A stretch of 64,000 nt of DNA from Solimonas sp. (GTDB lineage: Bacteria > Pseudomonadota > Gammaproteobacteria > Nevskiales > Nevskiaceae). Location of the stretch: positions 50,324-114,323 of the forward strand of contig JASBRP010000022.1 of the NCBI GenBank assembly GCA_030149365.1. Direction: 5' to 3'. Numbering within the stretch: position 1 is the first letter of the stretch; each line of letters starts with the position of its first letter. The notes under the pieces are model-generated. The model made no database searches, was not told the origin of the DNA, and saw nothing but the letters and a program-made list of their open reading frames with translations. The position numbers and the translations under genes are program-made. Below are positions 9,707 to 17,900 of this stretch, in pieces.

Positions 9707-9928
9707 ATCTGACCACTCTCCCTGTTGTCTTGGAATGATCGGTCTCGTCCATGCGGAACCTGATGCTGCGGTCCGAATGGCGATGGCCGATGGACACCTC
9801 CTCAGGTGTCAGGGTGGATCATTCAAGGAAGAATGGTTCATTACAAGTAACCCGGCATTTCATTTGCCAAATTACTCACGAAGGACCGGGCATCGAGGCG
9901 CTTTCCCCCGCTACCGGGCGGGCGCAAG

Positions 9929-9957
9929 AAAGGGGGCGCGGAATCCGCGCCCCCTTT
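9929..9957 (-). terminator. Stem-loop downstream of lon
   Basis: The stem GGGGGCGCGG (9932-9941) pairs with 9945-9954 around an AAT loop and is extended by A-T pairs. It lies 17 bp past the lon stop. The T-tract on the minus strand is short (CTTTCTT), so it is a plausible but not ideal terminator. Confidence 0.7.
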
Positions 9958-9973
9958 TCTTAACGCTCACCGT

Positions 9974-12382
9974 TCAATGAGCTCTGGCACCCTCGCCCGA
10001 CCCCTCGGCCGGATTGGCCGGGGCCGCCGGCGTCTCGGATTCCGGCTTGGGCTCCGGCAGACGCTCCAGGGCCAGCTTCAGCACGTCCTCGATCCAGCGG
10101 ACCGGTTCGATGTTGAGCTTGCTCTTCACGTTGTCCGGGATGTCGGCCAGGTCCTTGACGTTCTCCTGCGGGATGATCACGGTCTGGATGCCGCCACGCT
10201 GGGCCGCGAGCATCTTTTCCTTGAGACCCCCGATGGGCAGCACCTCGCCGCGCAGCGTGATCTCGCCGGTCATGGCGACATCGGCCCGCACCGGGATACC
10301 GGTGAGCGCGGACACCAGCGCCGTGCACATGGCGATACCGGCGGAGGGGCCGTCCTTGGGCGTGGCGCCCTCGGGCACGTGCACGTGCAGGTCGTTCTTG
10401 GCATAGAACTCCGGGTCGATGCCCAGCACCTTGGCGCGCGAGCGCACCACCGTCAGGGCCGCCTGGATGGACTCCTGCATGACGTTGCCCAGCGAACCGG
10501 TCTGCGTCATCTTGCCCTTGCCCGGCGTCAGCGCCGACTCGATGGTCAGCAGCTCGCCACCGACCTCGGTCCAGGCCAGGCCGGTGACCTGGCCGATCTG
10601 GTTCTTCTCTTCGGCGCGGCCGTAGCGGTACTGCGGGACGCCAAGGAACTTGTCGAGGTTCTTGTCGGTGACCTTGACCTTTTTGTCGGCCGGCTTGAGC
10701 AGCAGCTGCTTGACGGTCTTGCGGGCGATCTTGCTGACGTGCTGCTCCAGCTTGCGCACGCCGGCTTCCCGCGTATAGGTGCGCACGACGGCACGCAGGG
10801 CGCTGTCGCTGATCTCCAGCTCTCCGTCCTTCAGGCCGTTCTGCTTCATCTGCTTGGGCACGAGGTACTGGCGGGCGATGTTGACCTTCTCATCTTCCGT
10901 GTAGCCCGGCAGGCGGATGACTTCCATGCGGTCCAGCAGTGGACCGGGGATGTTCAGCGTGTTGGCCGTGGCGATGAACATGACGTCGGACAGGTCGAAG
11001 TCCACCTCCAGGTAGTGATCCTGGAAGGTCGCGTTCTGCTCCGGGTCCAGCACCTCCAGCAGCGCCGACGACGGGTCGCCGCGGAAGTCCATGCTCATCT
11101 TGTCGATTTCGTCGAGCAGGAACAGCGGGTTCTTCACGCCCACCTTGGACAGGTTCTGGACGATCTTGCCCGGCATGGAGCCGATGTAGGTACGGCGGTG
11201 ACCGCGGATCTCCGCCTCGTCACGCACGCCGCCCAGCGACATGCGCACGAACTTGCGGTTGACCGACTCGGCGATGCTGCGGCCGAGCGAGGTCTTGCCC
11301 ACGCCGGGAGGACCGACCAGGCACAGGATCGGACCCTTGATCTTCTTCACGCGGGACTGGACTGCGAGATACTCGACGATGCGTTCCTTGACCTTCTCCA
11401 GGCCATAGTGGTCCGCATCCAGCTTGTCCTGGCAGGCCTTGAGGTCGATGACGGTCTTGCTGCGCCGCTTCCACGGCATCTGCGTCAGCCAATCCAGGTA
11501 GTTGCGCACCACCGTGGCCTCGGCGGACATCGCCGGCATCATCTTCAGCTTGTTGAGCTCGGCACGGGCCTTGATCTTGGCCTCCTTGTGCATGCCGGAG
11601 CGCTCGACCTTCTGGGTCAGCTCCTCCAGCTCGCTGGGGCCGTCCTCGTTGTCACCCAGTTCCTTCTGGATGGCCTTCATCTGCTCGTTGAGGTAGTACT
11701 CGCGCTGGTTCTTCTCCATCTGCTGCTTCACGCGCGAGCGGATCTTCTTCTCGATCTGCAGCACGTCGATCTCGCCTTCCAGCTGCGAGGCCACGTGCTC
11801 GAGGCGCGGCTTGGGCTCCTGGATCTCCAGGACCTGCTGCTTGTCCTCCAGCTTGAGGTTCAGGTGCGCGGCGATGGTGTCGGCCAGGCGGCCGGGCGAG
11901 TCCATGCTGGCCAGCGACGGCAGCAGCTCGGCCGGGATCTTCTTGTTGAGCTTGGAGTACTGCTCGAACTGGGCCAGGATCGAGCGCGTCATCGCGTCGA
12001 TCTCCTTGTCGTCGGTGACCGTGCTCGGGTCTTCCGGCAGGGGCTGGCAGTCGGCGACGAGGAATTCTCCGCCGAAATCCAGGCGGGTCACGCGGGCGCG
12101 GCGCACACCCTCCACCAGCACCTTCACGGTGCCGTCGGGCAGCTTGAGCATCTGCAGGATGCTGGCCAGGGTGCCGACCTCGTAGAGGTCCTTTTCGGCA
12201 GGATCGTCGGTGTCGGCCGTGCGTTGGGCAAGCAGCAGGATGCGCTTGTCGTGCTGCATGGCTGCCGACAGCGCCTTGATGGATTTCTCGCGGCCCACGA
12301 ACAACGGAATCGCCATGTGGGGGAAGACCACCACATCGCGAAGCGGGAGTACGGGTGCGGAACGGTCGGTCAGAGTTTCCAC
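9974..12382 (-). CDS. lon: ATP-dependent protease La (Lon)
   Basis: Lon is the homohexameric cytoplasmic AAA+ serine protease that removes misfolded and short-lived regulatory proteins. The N-terminal substrate domain starts with [12 protein letters not shown]. Walker [10 protein letters not shown], Walker [10 protein letters not shown] and the PKDGPSAG nucleophile follow. With the start used here, the catalytic dyad is Ser680/Lys723. I chose GTG at 12382 (802 aa; E. coli 784): AGGA lies 6 nt before it, and the predicted transcription start is close to an upstream in-frame ATG at 12418, which would then be leaderless. The C-terminal 20 residues are Pro/Glu/Ala-rich. It is a single-gene unit, with a stem-loop after the stop and a heat-shock-like promoter in front. 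Confidence 0.97.
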   Translation of the reverse strand: METLTDRSAPVLPLRDVVVFPHMAIPLFVGREKSIKALSAAMQHDKRILLLAQRTADTDDPAEKDLYEVGTLASILQMLKLPDGTVKVLVEGVRRARVTRLDFGGEFLVADCQPLPEDPSTVTDDKEIDAMTRSILAQFEQYSKLNKKIPAELLPSLASMDSPGRLADTIAAHLNLKLEDKQQVLEIQEPKPRLEHVASQLEGEIDVLQIEKKIRSRVKQQMEKNQREYYLNEQMKAIQKELGDNEDGPSELEELTQKVERSGMHKEAKIKARAELNKLKMMPAMSAEATVVRNYLDWLTQMPWKRRSKTVIDLKACQDKLDADHYGLEKVKERIVEYLAVQSRVKKIKGPILCLVGPPGVGKTSLGRSIAESVNRKFVRMSLGGVRDEAEIRGHRRTYIGSMPGKIVQNLSKVGVKNPLFLLDEIDKMSMDFRGDPSSALLEVLDPEQNATFQDHYLEVDFDLSDVMFIATANTLNIPGPLLDRMEVIRLPGYTEDEKVNIARQYLVPKQMKQNGLKDGELEISDSALRAVVRTYTREAGVRKLEQHVSKIARKTVKQLLLKPADKKVKVTDKNLDKFLGVPQYRYGRAEEKNQIGQVTGLAWTEVGGELLTIESALTPGKGKMTQTGSLGNVMQESIQAALTVVRSRAKVLGIDPEFYAKNDLHVHVPEGATPKDGPSAGIAMCTALVSALTGIPVRADVAMTGEITLRGEVLPIGGLKEKMLAAQRGGIQTVIIPQENVKDLADIPDNVKSKLNIEPVRWIEDVLKLALERLPEPKPESETPAAPANPAEGSGEGARAH

Positions 12383-12426
12383 GGATCTTCCTGTTGGGGT
12401 TGCCGCATTATGCCGCAACCCTGCTG

Positions 12427-12454
12427 AAATGCGGCCACTCCCCGAAGAATCAAG
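12427..12454 (-). promoter_or_regulatory. Candidate sigma-32 (heat-shock) promoter of lon
   Basis: On the minus strand CTTGATT (12454-12448) is followed by 13 nt and CCGCATTT (12434-12427). The sigma-32 consensus is CTTGAAA, 11-16 nt, CCCCATnT; the matches are 5/7 and 6 of the 7 fixed positions. Transcription would start near 12420, giving a leader of about 38 nt before the GTG start. Lon is a classic sigma-32 target. Confidence 0.6.
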
Positions 12455-12523
12455 AGCGCTGCGCCGCGGTGGTCAAGTGCTTTCTGAAGAAGCAAGTCCT
12501 GTGCCCTGATCAGGAAGGAGAAT

Positions 12524-14599
12524 TCACTTCACCAGGAAAGCAGCCTCAGGCGTGCGACCGCGCCGGCCGTCCTCGGCCTCCAGCTCGGCCCAGACCCTCT
12601 GCCGCCCTCGGGCCAGGGGCCAGAGGTAGCGGTCTCCTTCGACCGTCACCGGCGGGCCGTCGTTCACATGCCAGGTGGTCCGCCGCAGCGGGCGGTCCCA
12701 TTCGGCCAGGAATTCGAAGGCCTCCAGGCGGTCCGGGATACGCGGGTCCATGGCCAGCATCAGGCCCTCGAAGGGCTGGCTGAGCCGCGGCTCGGCCGGC
12801 AGGGTCTCGGTCACCACTGCCGGCTCGGGCAGCTCCGGCCGCCGGTGGCCGCTGCGCAGGGCCCGGTCCAGCGGCCGGTCCGGCGGCAGCCGCGCCAGCA
12901 GCGAGCGGGTCAGCAGCGCCGGGCCCTGGGCGCCGGTGATGCCGTCGGTCTCGCGGCCGGAGAGGTTGCCCATCCAGGCCCCGACCAGCCAGCGGCCGTT
13001 GTAGGCCACGGTCCAGGCGTCGCGGTAGTCGCTGGAGGTGCCGGTCTTCACCGCCGTCTCGGCCGGAAAGCGCAGCAGGCCACCGTCGCCGAACTCCAGC
13101 AGGCGCGCCTGGGGGTCGGAGATGATCTCGCTGATGGCACGCGCAGCCGGCGGCTGGATCAGCGTCCGCAGCGGGCGCGGCGCCGGGTCGTTCTCCAGCA
13201 GGGTCAGCGGCTGCCAGCGCCCGCCCCGCGCCAGCGCGGTATAGGCCTGCACCAGCTGGAACAGCGAGACTTCGCCGTTGCCCAGGGCGATGCCGTCGCC
13301 GTAGAAGTCCGGGTGACGCGACAGGCCCGCCATGCCCATCACCTGCAGGCGCTGCAGGAAGGCCTCGCCGCCGACGAACTGCAGGGTCTTGAGCGCCGGG
13401 ATGTTCAGCGAATTGCCCAGGGCCTCGCGCAAGCTCACGCGGCCATAGTGCATGCGGCTGTAGTTGCGGTACTCGTGCAGGCCGGCGTTGACACGCTCGG
13501 TCAAGCGGCTGTCGTCCAGCACCGTGTCGGCGTTCCAGCCCTTCTCGATCGCCAGGGCGTAGAGCAGGGGCTTCAGCGTGGAGCCTGGCTGGCGCAGCGC
13601 CTGCACCGCGTCCACGCCGATCACGTCCGGGTGCTCGTCGTCGACCGTGGCGTAGGCGCGCACGCGGTTGTCCTGCAGGTCCACCACCAGCAGGGCGCCC
13701 TGGCGCACGCCCTGCGAGCGCAGGCCCTGCAGGCGCTGGCGCAGGAAGCCCTCGGCGCTGGCCTGCAGCGCGGTGTCCAGGCTGCTGCGCTGGGCGGCGG
13801 CCGAGGGGTGTCGGCGCTGCAGTTCCAGCGCGAAATGCGCCGCCTGCAGCTCCGGCGGCTGCCGCGCCCAGGCCAGGCGCTGGCCCTGCAAGGCCGCCAA
13901 GCGCTCGGGCGTCAACGCGCCCTGCTCCGCCAGCCGCTGCGCCAGGCGCGCGATGCCGGCGTCCAGCGCCTCGGGCTGGCGCAGCAGCCGCGAGGGCGCA
14001 CGCACCAGCACCGCCAGCGCCAGCATCTCGCGCTCCGACAGGGTCTCCAGGCTGCGGCCGAAGTAATAGCGCGCCGCCGGCGCCACGCCGCGGCGGTTGG
14101 CGCCGTAAGGCACCTGGTTCAGGTAGAACTCCAGCAGGTCCGGCTTGGCGAAGCGCGCATCCAGCCGCAACGCCTCGAAGCCCTCCACCCAGCGCGACCA
14201 CAGCGTGCGCGGGCGCGGGTTGATCACGCGCAAGGCCTGCTCGGTGATGGTGCTGGCGCCGCGCAGCGATCGGCCGGCGCGCAGGTTGGTCCAGGTGGCG
14301 GACAGGCGGGCGCGCCAGTCCACGCCGTGGTGCTTCCAGAAGCGCCGGTCCTCGGCCTCGACGAAGGCCTGGCGCAGCAGCGGCGGCACCTGCTCCAGCG
14401 GCACGCGCTCCTGCAGGTTCCAGCCACCGTCGTAGCGCAGGTTCAGCGGGCGGCCGTCGCGGTCCAGCACCAGGGCCTGCGCCCGGGCGGTCTCATCGGG
14501 CTGCGGCGCCAGCGTGCGCGGCAGCGGTCGCTGCGCCAGCAGGGTGGCCAGCACCAGCAGCGCCAACAGCCCCGCGACGACCCGGGCGAGGCGCTTCAC
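12524..14599 (-). CDS. pbpC: Penicillin-binding protein 1C
   Basis: This bifunctional class A PBP is anchored by one N-terminal membrane segment. It has a GT51 glycosyltransferase domain (EAEDRRFWKHHG with catalytic Glu near residue 83, then a GASTITEQ motif) and a transpeptidase domain with STLK (Ser340), SLN (397-399) and KTG (518-520). It ends in a PBP1C-type C-terminal beta domain. The start is GTG at 14599, overlapping the TGA of the RraB-like gene by 4 bp; an upstream in-frame ATG at 14641 would give a longer, less likely start. PBP1C is commonly encoded beside alpha-2-macroglobulin, as here, suggesting envelope repair after protease attack. Confidence 0.95.
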   Translation of the reverse strand: MKRLARVVAGLLALLVLATLLAQRPLPRTLAPQPDETARAQALVLDRDGRPLNLRYDGGWNLQERVPLEQVPPLLRQAFVEAEDRRFWKHHGVDWRARLSATWTNLRAGRSLRGASTITEQALRVINPRPRTLWSRWVEGFEALRLDARFAKPDLLEFYLNQVPYGANRRGVAPAARYYFGRSLETLSEREMLALAVLVRAPSRLLRQPEALDAGIARLAQRLAEQGALTPERLAALQGQRLAWARQPPELQAAHFALELQRRHPSAAAQRSSLDTALQASAEGFLRQRLQGLRSQGVRQGALLVVDLQDNRVRAYATVDDEHPDVIGVDAVQALRQPGSTLKPLLYALAIEKGWNADTVLDDSRLTERVNAGLHEYRNYSRMHYGRVSLREALGNSLNIPALKTLQFVGGEAFLQRLQVMGMAGLSRHPDFYGDGIALGNGEVSLFQLVQAYTALARGGRWQPLTLLENDPAPRPLRTLIQPPAARAISEIISDPQARLLEFGDGGLLRFPAETAVKTGTSSDYRDAWTVAYNGRWLVGAWMGNLSGRETDGITGAQGPALLTRSLLARLPPDRPLDRALRSGHRRPELPEPAVVTETLPAEPRLSQPFEGLMLAMDPRIPDRLEAFEFLAEWDRPLRRTTWHVNDGPPVTVEGDRYLWPLARGRQRVWAELEAEDGRRGRTPEAAFLVK

Positions 14600-14946
14600 T
14601 CGACGACCTGCGACTCCCAGCCGTCGTACTGGCCGCCACACTCGAGGGCCGCCCGGTACAGGGGCAGCGTCACCTCGTCGATGCGCTCGAACGAAGGGAT
14701 GTCGATGCGATAGACCTGCAGGCCCGGGCGCCCCTCCTCGGTCTCGACGTGATGACGCAGGCGGAAGCCCAGGCCCTCCACTTGGGTCTCGAAGCGCGTC
14801 AGGCCGTCCAGGTCATCGAAGTAGATGAAGTGATCGATCTCGCGCGGGGTGGCGAGGTCGTCGCCGTTGTCCTCCAGCGCTTCCACCGCCAGGCGGTTCT
14901 GCTCGCGCTCGTTGTCTTCGCCTTCCAGGGTCGTTTCCTCGTTCAT
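14596..14946 (-). CDS. RraB-family protein (ribonuclease E regulator type)
   Basis: This is a 116-residue acidic protein. The first 30 residues are Glu/Asp-rich. They are followed by the RraB/DUF695-type fold with DHFIYFDDLDGLTRFE, a central LGF segment and the C-terminal YDGWESQV motif typical of the family. RraB binds RNase E and changes which mRNAs it degrades; whether this copy does so is inferred from family membership. Its ATG overlaps the alpha-2-macroglobulin stop by 4 bp and its stop overlaps the pbpC start by 4 bp, so it is expressed as part of that envelope operon, which is an unusual place for it. Confidence 0.85.
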   Translation of the reverse strand: MNEETTLEGEDNEREQNRLAVEALEDNGDDLATPREIDHFIYFDDLDGLTRFETQVEGLGFRLRHHVETEEGRPGLQVYRIDIPSFERIDEVTLPLYRAALECGGQYDGWESQVVE

Positions 14947-17900
14947 TCGGTCACCGTCAGGCGCGCCGGCATGCCGTTGCCGAACACCTCGGGGCTGTAC
15001 ATCAGTTCCGCATGGGTCTCGGGCGCGGCGAACTCGCCGGTGGCCACCGCCACGCCGATCCAGGCCATGCGGTATTCCCCGGCGCCGATCGAGTCGGCGA
15101 AGAAGCGCACCGAGTCGTGCCGCAGCTCGCGGTGGTAGAAGGCGTAGGAGCCGCCGCTGTCCAGCGCCGCATCGTCGCCCGGCACGCCGGCCAGGTCCGG
15201 ATTGATCGGCTCCAGGCCGCCCGGCACCGGGTCATCCACCGCCACGTAGGTGGCCCAGGACGGCGCGTTGAGCACCAGCTCCACGCGAACCTTGTCGCCA
15301 CGCTTCAGCTTCAGCGGCGGCTCCATCGGCACCCAGGTCTTGTCGCGCAGCACGGCGTAGCTGCGGCGCGTCTCCAGGCCGGCGTTGATCGCCTTGGCGG
15401 CAGATTCCTTCTCGACGTAGCTCAGCGCCGCCGTGTAATAGCTGCGGCCCTGGCCCTTGGAGCGGATCAGGATCGGCGGCGCGGCACCGGCCTGTTCCGG
15501 CGTCACCGGCTTCTGCAATTGCCCGCCGGCCTCGCGCGTCACGTGCACCTCGCCGAGCTTGGCCTCGCCCAGCAGCACCTGCGCCAGGATGTCCGGGGTC
15601 ACCGACTCGAAGCGATCGGCGTACTCGATGAAGGCACGCGTGCAGTAGAGGTTTTCCTGCGTGTTGCTCCAGTGGAAGCGGTTGCCGCGCGCCTGCGTGA
15701 TGGCGCGGGTCAGCTTCATCGGCAGTTCCTGCATCGCAGCATCCCAGCCGTAGCGGCCGGTGAAGGCCGACAGCGCGGCGCAGTTGGAGCGCAGCTCGGA
15801 CCCGAGCAGCCAGCCGTGCCAGCTGGAATCGCCATCCTCGCGCAGCATCAGGCTGCCGGCGGATTCCTGGCCTCGCGACAGCATCAGGTCGCGGGCCTGC
15901 TTCATCAGCGGCTCCGTACCCTCGACACGGCTGGCCGCCTGCAGGAACAGCGCCTGGCCGAACAGGCCCATGCGCGGCAGCCAGCTGGCATAGCGGTCCA
16001 GGTCTTCCTTCTTCAGCTTGCCGCGCTGTGCCAGCGCTGCCAGCGCCACCGCGCGCACCTGCGCGCGCGTCTCGGGTGCGTCATAGCCTTCCGCCTTGAT
16101 GTCTTCCTTGAGCAGCTTGTCGAGATAGACGTCGAGCTTGTCCCAGACCAGCTTGGGCGGCTCGTGCCCCAGATCCTTCATCCAGCCAAAAGCCAGCGCG
16201 GTGTAGGCCGACAGGTAGGGGCTCTGGCGCGAATTGTCCGGCGTCCAGAAGCCCATGCCGCCCTCTTCCGCCTGGAAGCTCGCGGCCTGCTCCAGCGTGG
16301 CGGAGGCCAGTTGTTGCGCCTCCGGCCAGTCACCGACGTTCTTCAGGCGCAGACGCAGCTTGAGGTAGTGCGCCGCCATCACCGCCTTGGTCAGGCGCTG
16401 CTCCCAGCAGGCATAGGGATACTGGCGGACGTAGCTGAAGGCGCCATCGAGATCGCCCAGCACGGTGGGTGCGAACGTGAACTTCAGCTCGCCGCGCTCC
16501 AGCGTCTCCGGCAGCTTCAGCGGGATGCGGACCTCGGCCTCGCCCTCGAAGTGGCCGTAGTCCGCCACCGTGATGTTGGGCTTGCGTGCCAGCACCTTGA
16601 GGGTCTGCGCCAGGGCATCGGCATCCTTGCCCTCGCCCGCCGTCGCGCTGAGGCGGATGTCGCCCGCCGCGGCGGCCTGCAGCGGCAGGTAGACCGTGCG
16701 CCGCTCGAAGGGCTTGAGCATGAAGGTCTCGCTCTTCTGGCCCTGTGCCGCGCCCTCGGCCTTGATGCTCAACGTAAAGCTGCGTTCGCCCTTGCCGCGG
16801 TTGAGCAGCGTGAAGCCGGCGTCGAAGCGGTCACCCGCGATCACCTGGTTGGGCAGCGCCGGCCGCAGCTCCGCGTTCTTGTTGACCTTGACCACGGCCT
16901 GGCCCAGGCCCATGCGGTCGTCCGGCGTCACCGCCAGCGCCAGCACGCGCCAGCCGGTCAGGTTGTCCGGGGCCTGGAACGTGAAGCTCGCACGGCCACT
17001 GGCGTCCGCCGGCAGCGCCGGGTTCCAGTAGGCCACGTACTTGTCGATGCTGCGCATCGACAGGTCGCTGCCGCCGTCGCCGCCGGGATTGGCGCCCTTC
17101 TTCTCGAACTTCTGCCGCCCGACCAGGCGCGTCAGCAAGCCGAAGTTGCCGACGTCCAGCGAATCCAGGCGGGTGAAGCCCTTGAGCGGATCGAAGTAGT
17201 CCTTGCCGTCCTTGATCAGGTCGAACACCGCTTCGTCCAGCACCGCCACCGCGTACTCGATGCGGTCGCCAGGCTTCTTGTGACGCGGCTTGGCCTCCAG
17301 CTCCACCTTGACGCTTTCGCGAGGGCGCAGTTCCTCGCGCTGCGGCTTCACCGTCACCGTCATTTCACGCGTGGGATCGTTGACGCGCAGTTCGAGGTAG
17401 CCCATGCGGAAGCTGGGCTTGCCCAGGTCCACGCCGCCCTTCACCGGCTGCTCGACGCGCGGCGACATCACCACCACCGAGACGTAGGCACCGGGGAAGT
17501 ACTCCGGCTTGACCGGGATGCGGATCTCCGGCGTGGAGCCGGAGAGCTTCTGCACCCAGCGGTCCAGCACGCCATAGCGCTCCACCGTCACCAGCGCACG
17601 GGCACCGGGGTACGGGTTCTTCACCATCAGCTTGGCGGTCTCGCCGTCCTTGTATTCGTGGCGATCGGCGCGCAGTTCCAGGCTGTAGTCCGGCGTGTCC
17701 TCCCACAGCACCTCGTCGGCGCCCTGGGCGTAGATCCAGGTGGAGGACTCGTGCAGGCGGTTCTGTGTGTCGCGCGTCATCACGGTCACGCGGAACTCGC
17801 CGCTGGCATCGGGCGTGAACTCGCAGGGCATGCCCTCGGTGCCCGAGCGGCCCTTGCAGGTCGAGACGCGCTTCCACTGCTGCACGTAGCGCGTGATGTA

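Noticed and set aside
9977..12427. 816-codon open frame on the plus strand
   Set aside because: It is the mirror of lon; long antisense frames are expected in GC-rich genes with strong third-position bias, and the protein has no motif.
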